From Paulinella micropora (lineage: Eukaryota > Cercozoa > Imbricatea > Euglyphida > Paulinellidae), in assembly GCA_019918135.1 (NCBI GenBank), contig WBZZ01002655.1, positions 1 to 64,000 on the forward strand: DNA of 64,000 bases, read 5' to 3'. Below are positions 41,898 through 50,580 of the stretch, in pieces. The position numbers were made by a program, and so were the translations under genes. Position 1 is the stretch's first letter; each line of letters opens with the position of its first letter. The notes beneath the pieces were generated by a model that was not told where the DNA came from, searched no databases, and worked only from the letters and a program-made list of their open reading frames with translations.

Positions 41898-43136
41898 ATG
41901 TCCAACCAGAGAAATTTGGTAGCACAAAATCCCGACGGAGATTTCGTAAATGTAAAAGTCGGGCATGATGGTTATCTTGAGACTAATGTTGAAAAAACAG
42001 CATTTGGCGAATTAGCAACATCACAATATACCCCGATTATACAAGAAACATTTATGTATAATGTAAATACCTCTAAGTGGAACACAAGCACTACTAGTGC
42101 TACATTAGAGCAAAAGAGTGCTATGGCATATCTAACAACACAGGCAGTTGGAGGTTCAAGATTATTCATTGAAACAAAAAAGAAAATTAAATATCGTGCT
42201 GGTATGGGGGTATGTGTCAGATTTACTGCTTTGTGGAATACAAATGAAGCAGGCGGATATTCATCTTATGTGGGTATTGGTGATTCCTTCTTGACGGACG
42301 GATTTTTCTTCTCAAGAGAAAATGGTGTAATGAAAATATACCAATTAAACAACTCCACTGTCATTACCGAGGTTAAACAAAGTCTATGGAATGTAGATAA
42401 AGCAGATGGAACAGATTACTTACCAGCCATTGATTTCAGTAAGGGTAATGTATTTCAGATTAAATATCAATACTTGGGTTTCGGGCAGATATCATTTTAT
42501 ATTGAAAATCCAAACACTGGGCAATTTCAACTAGTCCATGCTATACGATATGCCAACAGCAAAACTGCTACATCTCTTAATAATACTACTTTACCATTCT
42601 TGGCTTCTTTGGCTGTTGGTGCTAATCCGCAAATCCAAAGCCTTAGAATTGCCAGTGTTGGATGCTTTATTGAAGGAACTGAAATCATAAGAGGTATTCC
42701 ATTTATTTATGAAAGAACAGCAAATACAACGAATGTAGCAACTCATGCTTTTACTATGAGAAATAATACCAATATTATTGGAAACACTATTGCTAATTAT
42801 AGTATAGTGTATCCAAGACGGCTAAATATTCTAAATACTGACACTAAAAGTAGCGTAATCATTAAGGTAATAAAAAATGCTACACTTACAGGTGCCGTGT
42901 ATGCTGAGAACAATACAAATACGAGTTTAGTTTCGTTTGATACTACTGCCACTATTAGTGGCGGGAATGTGATTGCTGTTGTATTCGTGAATACTAGTGA
43001 TGCTCAAAGTATAAATTTTGCTGATTATGATTTAGATGACATGTTGCCAAGCGAAAGGCTAACTATAACAGCACAGGCTACTGCAAATCAGACTATAAGT
43101 ATTCAGTATGCTTTTACTTGGATCGAAGACCCTTAG
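41898..43136 (+). CDS. Phage-like virion structural protein, diverged version, PLV B
   Basis: A 412-residue protein, whole, of the same family as 1446-2684 and 62153-63385. It keeps MSNQRNLVAQNPDGDFVNV, KTAFGE, KYRAGMGVCVRFTALW, VGIGDSFLTDGFFF and GNVFQIKYQYLGFGQISFYI. Between these blocks most positions differ from A and C, although the flanking capsid genes of A and B are very similar. This looks like replacement of the gene by a distant relative through recombination, with the upstream TATA-like box kept. Confidence 0.7.
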   Translation: MSNQRNLVAQNPDGDFVNVKVGHDGYLETNVEKTAFGELATSQYTPIIQETFMYNVNTSKWNTSTTSATLEQKSAMAYLTTQAVGGSRLFIETKKKIKYRAGMGVCVRFTALWNTNEAGGYSSYVGIGDSFLTDGFFFSRENGVMKIYQLNNSTVITEVKQSLWNVDKADGTDYLPAIDFSKGNVFQIKYQYLGFGQISFYIENPNTGQFQLVHAIRYANSKTATSLNNTTLPFLASLAVGANPQIQSLRIASVGCFIEGTEIIRGIPFIYERTANTTNVATHAFTMRNNTNIIGNTIANYSIVYPRRLNILNTDTKSSVIIKVIKNATLTGAVYAENNTNTSLVSFDTTATISGGNVIAVVFVNTSDAQSINFADYDLDDMLPSERLTITAQATANQTISIQYAFTWIEDP

Positions 43137-43167
43137 AGAAAAAATTAAATCGTTGATTTTCCAAATA

Positions 43168-43665
43168 TCACTTTTTAAAATACTTGATAAAATTATTTTT
43201 TCTAACTTCATTCATTTCTTCATTTTTTTCTAGAAATGAAAGCACACATGCCACATCGCAAAATCTATCATTGTCAATTGAAACTGATAAAACATTTTTT
43301 TTCTTACACTCTTTACAAGGTGCTTTATTTAATATACATCCTTCTTCTGTACATGTAGCAGTCGCTATTTCTTCTCCTACATTAGCCTTTATTTCTGTAA
43401 TTCCAGTTTCTTTCAAGTCAGTTGCCTTAAAAGGAGTGCTCTCTTCTTGCTGACCGAAGGACACATCTTCAACTTTGTTGGAGTTGTCCGTTATGGTCTC
43501 CAATGGAATAACTACTTTCACATTGTCATCGCGGGGTTTGTATTGCTCATAGAAAGCAACAATATCAAGCTTAGTCCATTTAATCGTTGGCATTTTAATA
43601 GAAACATCAAGGTTCCATTTTTCAATTTCATTCAAGTAGTCCTGTTGGGTGTTGAGGTCGGCCAT
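43168..43665 (-). CDS. Small zinc-cluster protein, PLV B
   Basis: A 165-residue protein with the same N-terminal half as the proteins at 881 and 63427 (LNTQQDYLNEIEKWNLDVSI, then KWTKLDIVAFYEQYKPRDDN). Its C-terminal half differs: cysteine pairs in CTEEGC, PCKEC and FCDVACV suggest a zinc-binding cluster instead of the ExoX-C-like domain. It looks whole and converges on the structural gene. Function unknown. Confidence 0.55.
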   Translation of the reverse strand: MADLNTQQDYLNEIEKWNLDVSIKMPTIKWTKLDIVAFYEQYKPRDDNVKVVIPLETITDNSNKVEDVSFGQQEESTPFKATDLKETGITEIKANVGEEIATATCTEEGCILNKAPCKECKKKNVLSVSIDNDRFCDVACVLSFLEKNEEMNEVRKNNFIKYFKK

Positions 43666-43697
43666 GATATATATGTAAAGATTTTATTTTTATTTTA

Positions 43698-43973
43698 TTA
43701 TAAATATTTTTTCAATTCATCCTTGTTTTGAACCCAAGGTTGCTTCATCAACCACTCAATATATGGTTTATCAATCTTAGCAATGTCTTCAATTTTTTTT
43801 GCCTTGTATTTACCGAAATGAAATACATCCTTCGGCTGAGAGGCTTTAATCTTTTCAATTGTCTTAATTTCTTCATCAATTATCTGTTGGACATCTCTTA
43901 CTGAAAAGAATTCCTTATTCTTCTCAATTGAAAGTCGTCCAAATTTTTCAGATAGTCTGGTGAGGGTTGTCAT
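43698..43973 (-). CDS. Small ExoX-C-like domain protein, PLV B
   Basis: A 91-residue protein with a helical start (MTTLTRLSEKFGRLSIEKNK) and a C-terminal FGKYKAKKIEDIAKIDKPYI followed by EWLMKQPW, resembling the exodeoxyribonuclease X C-terminal domain. It has its own TATATAGACCA box before the start. In A and C this domain is joined to the N-terminal domain of the neighbour gene, so the domains have been reshuffled. It looks whole. Confidence 0.6.
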   Translation of the reverse strand: MTTLTRLSEKFGRLSIEKNKEFFSVRDVQQIIDEEIKTIEKIKASQPKDVFHFGKYKAKKIEDIAKIDKPYIEWLMKQPWVQNKDELKKYL

Positions 43974-44014
43974 TGGTCTATATAGAGTGGTAAAAAAATT
44001 TATGGAAAAATATT

Positions 44015-46955
44015 TTATTTTTTAAGAGAGGACACGAAGCCGAAAGGGATACTATCATTTTCGTTGATAAACTCACGCCCGCACCATCTTGTTTTATTAA
44101 CTACTTTTACTACATTCTTTTGGAGGTGTATGCTAAAGTGTTCAATATGTTGTTGTTTGCTGTTTCTGCTAGTATGTATTTTCTTCATTATAAAGTCTCT
44201 GGTATTAGTTAAACTTTCGCCCTTATCCATTAATTCATAAGCGGTTGGATTTAATTTTTTCAAATCCAAACCTTTTCCTCTAAAGTGGAAATGAGTTTTA
44301 CCTTTTTCTTCACCTTTCTTTACATACTCCAACATATATAATTTTGGTGCTACCCATATTCCTCTTATTATTTTACAATCTGTTCCAAGGTCATCATCCA
44401 TTCCGCCGATTGTTTTATCTCTAAATCTCTTTATCCGTTCAATGTTTCTTACATGGCTTTGAATGCTGTCTGTATCTGTATAATAATAATCTCTGTCGGG
44501 GTCGTTGTTTGGATTGGCTTCAGTCATATACTTATACATAATTCGTCTGCTGTATGCTAATATGAATGCTCCGCAGTGAGTGGGCTTTGTAATTTTTTCT
44601 TCTTTCAATTTGTCATCTCTTGGAATACCAGAAATTAACCATAATTCACCATTAGCCTCTTCAAACTTTTCAATATCAGTTATCACATGTTTAGCCCAGA
44701 ATTTCCAATACTCATGATTTTTTGTTATGAATTTGCTCACGGTGTTTATTGGTCTCTGAATGGTCTTACCATATAAAGCATTCATAAATAACTTTGCTAA
44801 TAAATACTGCGGTGTGCCTTTCTTTGAATTTTGTTTTTTCTTGAATAAGTCCGAAATATATTCTTTAAATACTGGTTCTGCTTCTTCAGTGTAATATCCA
44901 CGAATGATTTTGATTTGGTAGCCAAGTTCAATCATATCTTCAATATCAACAGAAGTAAGCCATTGGTCTTTCATATCTCTTAATTCCCACTTTAAACACC
45001 CCTTACTATCTCTATATGGAACCCGCGGGTGTAATAGATTTTTTGGAGATATGTAATCAACATTATATATCCCGAGTTTCCCTTTCATTAATTTTCACCT
45101 TCGCATTTCTTAATTTCGCCCGTCATATAATTTTCAAGCATTGCCGTTGGATAAAGACTTACAACATCCGCATCAATAAGATAATCTTTAACCTCATCAA
45201 AGTCAATTTCGCCGTTTGTGTATTTTTGATATTGTTCGGATATAAATCTCCTCTTGCTTGGATAAGTCCTTGCCCCATATAATGCTTTTCTAAAATCCGC
45301 TTCTTGTTCTAACTTTGGAAGTTGAATTATGTATTGTTTATCAATTTTCTTTTTCCAAAGGTTAAAGGGTAAAGAAGACGTAGACATAAACTCCGATAAG
45401 TTCGTTTTATGTTCTTCATATATCGGTTTATTTAGTGTTTCGTATAGTTCCTTCAATCCCATAACATCTTTTTCTAGATACAATAAACATTCTTTTTTCA
45501 TATCATCGCTCATTTCTTCCCATCGTTTCGCTTTTTCGTGGTCAAAATCGCCTTTTAAAACATTACATCCCAAACTTTCAAGGTTCTTTTTAAAGCTTCC
45601 TTCTGTGTGCTTAGACAAGTCCCAGAATTTCATATTTTTGTATTCCATTGAAATTATCGCTCCGTTATTGATTAATGGAGTGCTTTTTATCTTTCTTTTA
45701 ATAAACTCTTTTTGTAAGAAGTAATGGTCAAATTTACTACCATTAAAAGCATTAACATAAAATGTTGCTTTTGGTTTTCTTTTCGCTAAGTCTTCCGCAT
45801 ATTGAAAGATTATATCAATGAGTTTTGAAATACAATCATCGCCAGCAACATATTTAAAACCAATATCCGCAATCGTATAACCTGCTATATACGCGGTATG
45901 GATTTCAAGCGTATTTCTATATGTTTCTAAATCATAATGAAAAATCTCATCTTGATTGTTATAACTCATCTCCTTAAAGGTTGTTAATAAACTTTCATAG
46001 CGGTCTTTTTGTTTCCTTAATTTAGCCGCTGCATAAGTCTGTCGCTTAATATTACAAGTGTGCTTATTAAAATAAGTTGAAAAGCAATCTGGACACCTAT
46101 TTTTATTTCTTTTTATAAAACTCATATAATGTCCCTTACTTAGATAGCAAAGCACATCCGCGGATATTAAAGGGTCTTCATAGTTTTTGAATGTTTGTTT
46201 GGTTGTCGCATCATTCAATTCAAAATACTTACCTTCAATACAATATTTTTTTAAGATTTCATATCCTATTGAAAGTGGTATATATGAATTATGTTCAAGT
46301 TTGAATTCTTGCCTAATATCATTACATACTTTTTTATTGAGTTTTGATTAACCTTTCATTGGTAAATTTAATATATCCTTAAAAACATAGAAGAAACAAT
46401 TATTATCTTTGCTTCTTGGATTAATATGTATCCCTTCGGGTGTTTTATGTTTTTCATCACTTCCTGTATCATTACACCCGCCTCCGTCTTCTTGGATAAT
46501 TTGAATAGTTATATGTTGAATAATTCTTTCATATCCAATCGCACTGGCTTCAAGATTTTGTTCGTTGTATAGATATATATCACGAAACAACTCAGCTATG
46601 TCTTTTAACTTAACTGAGTTAAAAGTTTTCCACTTGTAAAACTTACTATCATCGGCATCTGTTATATACCCAAACTTGACATGAAGGCTTGCTTCGTTTG
46701 TCAGTCCTCTATTTTTGGCATCCTTAACTGCTCTCATAATTGATATTTCAATCGCATCCATATCATAGAAGTTAATGTCAAGGTCTTTGAAAGGGTATGT
46801 ATATCCATTTAACCTCTGTTTTTTATTGGTCTTAGTTCTACAAGTTTTACCTCGCGCTTCTTCGCTTCTTGTGTCTTAGTTTCCCGCAAGTTCGCCCTTA
46901 CCTTCGCTAGTTCTACATTTTCCTTCGTTGGTCTGGGTGGCAAAGGTGGTGGCAT
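44015..46955 (-). pseudogene. Protein-primed family B DNA polymerase region, PLV B (broken)
   Basis: The region carries the parts of a protein-primed PolB, the replicase of Polintons and many PLVs. Exonuclease motifs are seen in IFHYDLETYRN, NAFNGSKFDHYF and YLEKDVMGLKELY. Polymerase motif A is in DADVVSLYPTAMLENY, motif B in AKLFMNALYGKTI and motif C in YYYTDTDSIQSH. An N-terminal part has LHVKFGYITDADDSKFY and SKDNNCFFYVFKDIL, like virophage and PLV polymerases. A short Pro-rich open stretch (MPPPLPPRPTKENVEL) lies at the beginning. The region carries about three breaks. Confidence 0.85.
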
Positions 46956-47052
46956 ACTTTTTTATATCAAAGCGGATATAAAAATTATAAAAAATAATAA
47001 TAAATTATCTGTTATAAATATATATAATAATTTCTTCTATTTAAATAGAAAT

Positions 47053-47274
47053 TCATTTTAGTGCCTCCTCCATTCTTTTAAACTTAAGTAATGCTTGCTT
47101 CACTTCATCTCTTTTTTTCTTTCTCCTTTCCGCTATTATTGCTTTGTTTTGGTTGTAGTATTCCATTGACTTTTGTCTATGTCTCTCTGGATCTTTTTGT
47201 ATAAATTCCCTCGCCTTTCTCCGTAAGGCTTCCTTCTTCTCTTATGGTGTTTTGTATATCGGTTTTCTACCCAT
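47053..47274 (-). pseudogene. Short Lys-rich ORF remnant, PLV B
   Basis: A region of about 73 codons starting MGRKPIYKTP, with DPERHRQKSMEYYNQNKAII and a basic helix. It resembles the Lys/Tyr-rich helical parts of the GIY-YIG proteins and the protein at 58041. About one break. Function unknown. Confidence 0.35.
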
Positions 47275-47324
47275 CTTTGTGTATATATAATAAAAAAATA
47301 ATCTTTAATATATAAAATTAATTA

Positions 47325-47603
47325 TCAAGGGATAGTAATTTCAATTCCATAATGTTTTCCTGCCCCTCCTCCATAGATTGAATAATATACTTGTTTCCTT
47401 CCTTTAATCTTTAGTGTTTCTGCTAAGTGCTTACTGATATATCCAAGTTGCTTTCCGCTTTCTGTTTCAACCTTTATCGCATTTTTATCAAATTTATTTT
47501 CTGGCTCGTGTTGAATAAAAACTTTTTCACTATGTTTTCGGAGATAAGAAATATTATCTTGTCGTCCTTCAAATGAAACACCCACAACTCTAGTCGTTGT
47601 CAT
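47325..47603 (-). CDS. HIRAN-domain protein, PLV B
   Basis: A 92-residue protein made of almost only a HIRAN domain: VVGVSFEGRQDNISYLR at the start, HEPENKFDKNAIKVETESGK in the middle and LGYISKHLAETLKIKG later. HIRAN domains in HLTF and Rad5 bind 3' DNA ends at stalled forks. Free-standing HIRAN proteins occur in phages and bacteria. Its place next to PolB suggests a role in viral DNA replication or end handling, which is inference. It looks whole. Confidence 0.75.
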   Translation of the reverse strand: MTTTRVVGVSFEGRQDNISYLRKHSEKVFIQHEPENKFDKNAIKVETESGKQLGYISKHLAETLKIKGRKQVYYSIYGGGAGKHYGIEITIP

Positions 47604-47644
47604 TTTATATAGATATAAATAATATTTGTTTAAAATAAAATTAA

Positions 47645-48088
47645 TTATTTGTTTTTTTTATTTTCATAATATCTTTCAATATCATCGTTTCTATATGCTA
47701 TACGAATTACTTTATGACCGCCTAACATAATTTCCTCTTTCTCCGCAAAGAAGTCTCTATGTGATTGGCTTTTTTCGTGTTCGTATTTGCTATATATTTT
47801 TATAGTTTTACCACATACACATGTATATGTTTGTTTGCTTCTTTCTTTTCTGCTAATGTTTTGCTTTTGTTTAGTCAATTGTTTATAATCGGTATTATTA
47901 TTATCTTCTTCATATTTTGCTAATACTTCCTTTTCATAAAACTCCCTTGCTTGCTTTTCTGCTTCTTCCTTTGTCCTCTTTTTCGTTATACATGTTTCTT
48001 TCTTCTTCTTCACGCCATTCTCACACCATTTAATATAAACTCTGTCTTTAGAGGTATATACACCACCTTTCGTAATTTTTCTAACCAT
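47645..48088 (-). CDS. Zinc-finger protein with AP2-like start, PLV B
   Basis: A 147-residue protein. The N-terminal part (GVYTSKDRVYIKWCENGVKK, then TKEEAEKQAREFYEKEV) resembles the small DNA-binding AP2/arm domain of integrases and homing nucleases. The middle is charged, and residues 90-115 contain CVCGKTIKIYSKYEHEKSQS-H, like the zinc-finger end of the GIY-YIG proteins. No nuclease core is seen. It is the last gene before the right terminal repeat. It looks whole; function is inferred only as DNA-binding. Confidence 0.5.
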   Translation of the reverse strand: MVRKITKGGVYTSKDRVYIKWCENGVKKKKETCITKKRTKEEAEKQAREFYEKEVLAKYEEDNNNTDYKQLTKQKQNISRKERSKQTYTCVCGKTIKIYSKYEHEKSQSHRDFFAEKEEIMLGGHKVIRIAYRNDDIERYYENKKNK

Positions 48089-48145
48089 AGTATATTAGAC
48101 ACTTTTTTATTTACTTAATAAGTAATTTAAAAGTGTCGGATAGAT

Positions 48146-48647
48146 ACATATGTTTTCTTGTAGTGTGCTGTATAAGGCTATTTGGTTGTTTTTGTTTCTT
48201 TGTATTTATTGTATCGGAAATCCATAGGAGGGGGTGCCACACAGAAAACGAAGTCGTGAATTTTGCAAAAATTCATGATGAGTATTTCTGTATCATCTAC
48301 TTGTTGGATTTTTTACTGCTTTTTTATGGGTCTCATTTTTTTTTTACTGCTCTTTTGTGGGTATCAATTTTTTTCGTCTTGTTTTTTGAAATACAGGAAA
48401 ACGAATTTATTTATTTTGCTTTCTTGTATTTATCAAATTTTTTTGATTTTTTATTTTGCTGTTTTGTTGCTTAGTATTGATTTGCGGGAAATCAACAGGA
48501 ATGCTCAAACACAGAAAACGAGGTCAAGAATTGATTAAATTCTTGACGAGATTTTCTGTATCATCTACTTCAACAGGAATGCTCAAACACAGAAAACGAG
48601 GTCAAGAATTGATTAAATTCTTGACGAGATTTTCTGTATCATCTACT
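48146..48647. repeat. Right terminal inverted repeat of PLV B with duplicated end unit
   Basis: About 502 bp, the inverse of 26727-27155. It is longer because the outer 78-bp unit (starting CAACAGGAATGCTC and ending ATCATCTACTT) is repeated in tandem at 48493-48570 and 48571-48647. A third, diverged unit ends near 48303. Each unit folds as a hairpin. Confidence 0.88.
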
Positions 48648-48653
48648 CACGGG

Positions 48654-48946
48654 CAGCACGGACATCAAAGAGATCCTTAGCAGCAAAAACAATACAACCG
48701 GTACTCCATTTTTGGAGAAGCATGGACCCTGTTGAGGATCCAAAAGCTAGACAATATTTACCGGTGTACAAAGACGCGAAAAATCTCGAGACATGGGATG
48801 ATACTATTACCCTTCGAGACAAAGACCACACTGCGTGGACTATTCAGTCACTGCCTAGAGGAGTGCTTGATATTCCTTTGACTTATCTTTGGGCGCCATC
48901 CCTAACAAAATATGGGACATTCTGGAGGAGTCGAAGTTTGACTTGA
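48654..48946 (+). pseudogene. Distal coding part of the LTR element
   Basis: Open coding sequence (MDPVEDPKARQYLPVYKDAK, then TWDDTITLRDKDHTAW) follows the PLV B insertion directly after the target duplication. It is the part of the retrotransposon separated from the rest by PLV B. Short W- and D-rich text could be a chromodomain-like tail, but this is not certain. Confidence 0.6.
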
Positions 48947-49800
48947 CTTTTGTTGGCGGCCCGCCACCTGGCAAAGGGGTTCGCGCAAGGCGACGAAGGC
49001 AGTAAGTGACATTTTTTTCTTTTATCACGCGTCGGACATTGAAAGCTGCATGTGGATTAATCTCATAGTGCCCATGTCAGATCATGTCTTATTAAAATGT
49101 TTTTATACCATTGTTGTTACTTGGCATTTTTATTGCAACATATGAGTGCGAGGGTCAATCGGCAAATGGATACGACACCGTATAAGGGGATCGCTTGTGA
49201 GTTTAGCGATGGTGTTCCTGGTACGACCCTGCTTCAAGTATCCAGGGTGATGTTATCAAAAAATGTTCTCATAGTAGGCATATTAAATTTTTTTCTTTGG
49301 ATATACTTAATATCGTCATACCAGCACGGTCCGTCTCTACTTGTGTCGGCATATCGCATGGTCGGGCTCACTCACCCCGGCTTTGGATATATTTATTAGG
49401 TCTGGCCCCCTAGTACTATATTAAGGTAACCGATTGAATACAAGGGTATGTTATTAAAAGACAATGTATTTACTGATCGGAAGTGTTTTTGGAGAAGGAG
49501 AAAAATTATAACGCTGCTTTTATTGCAATAGTAATACTATTTGTTCTTGACATACTGCCTCAGAATTAAGTTACGGGGGGGACAACAAGTGTGGAAGGAG
49601 GAGTTTTTATTTACAAAAACGAGGCTGGAGATTTATAGTTGACTCGTGTCTGGCGTATGCGTTTTATATATCCACTGCACCGTCTATCCGTGGGTTAATG
49701 CACTTAGTTGCGACACCCCGTAGCGTTTGTGCAGAAAAGAAATCAGCAATTATATGACGAAAATATTGCATATTTCCGTCATAAAAACAGGAAGGTGTAC
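48947..49800 (+). other. 3' non-coding region of the LTR element
   Basis: About 850 bp between the last coding stretch and the 3' LTR. One 100-codon open frame at 49097-49399 has two hydrophobic stretches but no recognised domain. A purine-rich AAAAACAGGAAGG lies just before the LTR and may be the polypurine tract. Confidence 0.45.
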
Positions 49801-50046
49801 TGTAGGCATCACCCCCCGGATAGCCGGTAAAAAGTACCCTTTTCTGGTTTCAGGTGCACCTAGTTTTTTCCCATTATTTTCAATATCGTTTGGCCGGATT
49901 TGACCTAATGCCATTTTAACCTTGGTCTGTTGCCGTTTTCTTTTCGGCTTCACTGAGCTAATATAACGAGACATCATTCTCTTTTGGGGATTTGTGTCTG
50001 GTTGTATTACCGACTTTTTATTGAGCTATCTTCGGGGAGTGTAACA
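49801..50046 (+). repeat. 3' LTR
   Basis: 246 bp, TGTAGGCATC...GTGTAACA, direct repeat of 17702-17948 with about seven substitutions and one indel. It is followed by TTGA, the same four bases that precede the 5' LTR. Confidence 0.9.
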
Positions 50047-50050
50047 TTGA

Positions 50051-50237
50051 TTATATATTAACTTGAAAACCAAAACATCAACTCTAAGCTCTTAGTATCA
50101 CTTATCACGTATATACTAGATATATGTTGAGTAGTACTATAGCTACTGTCTAGACAGTGTAGTAGTAACGTACTAGCTATAGTAGTACTAGTAGTAGTAA
50201 TACCAGTACTAGTACTACTAGTACTAACTACTACTGT
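50051..50237. repeat. Palindrome-rich TACTAG tract
   Basis: The tract from about 50140 is built of overlapping TAGTACTAG and CTAGTACTAC words that pair with each other. Similar tracts are at 17165-17250 and 53480-53530. Apparent Ser/Thr open frames here are by-products of the repeat. Confidence 0.5.
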
Positions 50238-50483
50238 GTACATTCAAGTATCAAACTCAGCCAGCGAATCTGAGTTAAGGGTCAGATTTCAGATTAGCTG
50301 TCAGATTTTATATTAGTGGTCAGAATTCAAATTAGTTCAATTTAACTGTAATATTTTGCAAAAATTATACAGATTTTGCGGACGGATATAGCAGTTAAGT
50401 TGCACTAATTTGAAATCTGACCACTAATCTGAATTCTGCTCCTTAACACAAATTCTATGGCTGAGCTTGACACTTGAATGTAC
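50238..50483. repeat. Foldback/MITE-like element, 246 bp
   Basis: The ends GTACATTCAAGT and ACTTGAATGTAC are inverted repeats, and the inverted match continues with mismatches for about 90 bases on each side (CTCAGCC, TTAAGG, TCAGATTAG). The middle holds repeated GGTCAGATTTCAGATTAG-like words. No coding sequence. It is a non-autonomous element of unknown family. Confidence 0.7.
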
Positions 50484-50580
50484 CCAGTAATATAACTAGT
50501 AACTAGTATAATAACTTTGAATTCGCGATCGAATAGTCTTTAATTCACAAGCTCAAGTTCGCAACATACTGTACTGTAGT

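Larger units (their letters stand above)
26727..48647 (+). mobile_element. Polinton-like virus copy B, full length with TIRs and 6-bp TSD
   Basis: The element starts AGTAGATGATACAG and ends CTGTATCATCTACT, and CACGGG occurs directly outside both ends (26721-26726 and 48648-48653). Polintons are known for 6-bp target duplications and AG-starting inverted ends, so this is a clean insertion of 21,921 bp. From left: GIY-YIG, RVE integrase, charged protein, fibre, membrane protein, GIY-YIG, Cys-rich protein, ATPase, core protein, protease, penton, capsid, structural protein, zinc and ExoX-C-like proteins, PolB, HIRAN protein. About ten to twelve breaks are present, so it is a fossil, yet younger than the LTR element it sits in. 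Confidence 0.9.
17698..50050 (+). mobile_element. Ty3/gypsy-type LTR retrotransposon with PLV B inserted in it
   Basis: The 5' LTR (17702-17948) and 3' LTR (49801-50046) are direct repeats, TG...CA bounded, flanked by TTGA on both outer sides. The order of parts is LTR, primer site, leader, gag-like region, protease-like, RT, RNase H, integrase, LTR. RT-RNaseH-integrase order and a GPY-type integrase end indicate Ty3/gypsy. Without PLV B the element would be about 10.4 kb. The LTRs differ at about seven bases and one indel, so it is fairly young but not recent. It is broken, with about five or six breaks besides the PLV insertion. Confidence 0.88.

Noticed and set aside
48133-48538. Phe/Leu-rich frames that look like membrane proteins
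   Set aside because: They lie in the terminal inverted repeat of PLV B and recur inverted at 26822-27134; T-rich repeat sequence explains them.
49097-49399. Envelope-like gene behind pol of the LTR element
   Set aside because: Only two hydrophobic stretches are seen, with no signal, cleavage or cysteine pattern to support it.
50058-50243. Ser/Thr-rich minus-strand frame
   Set aside because: It is made by the TACTAG palindrome tract and has no protein-like composition.
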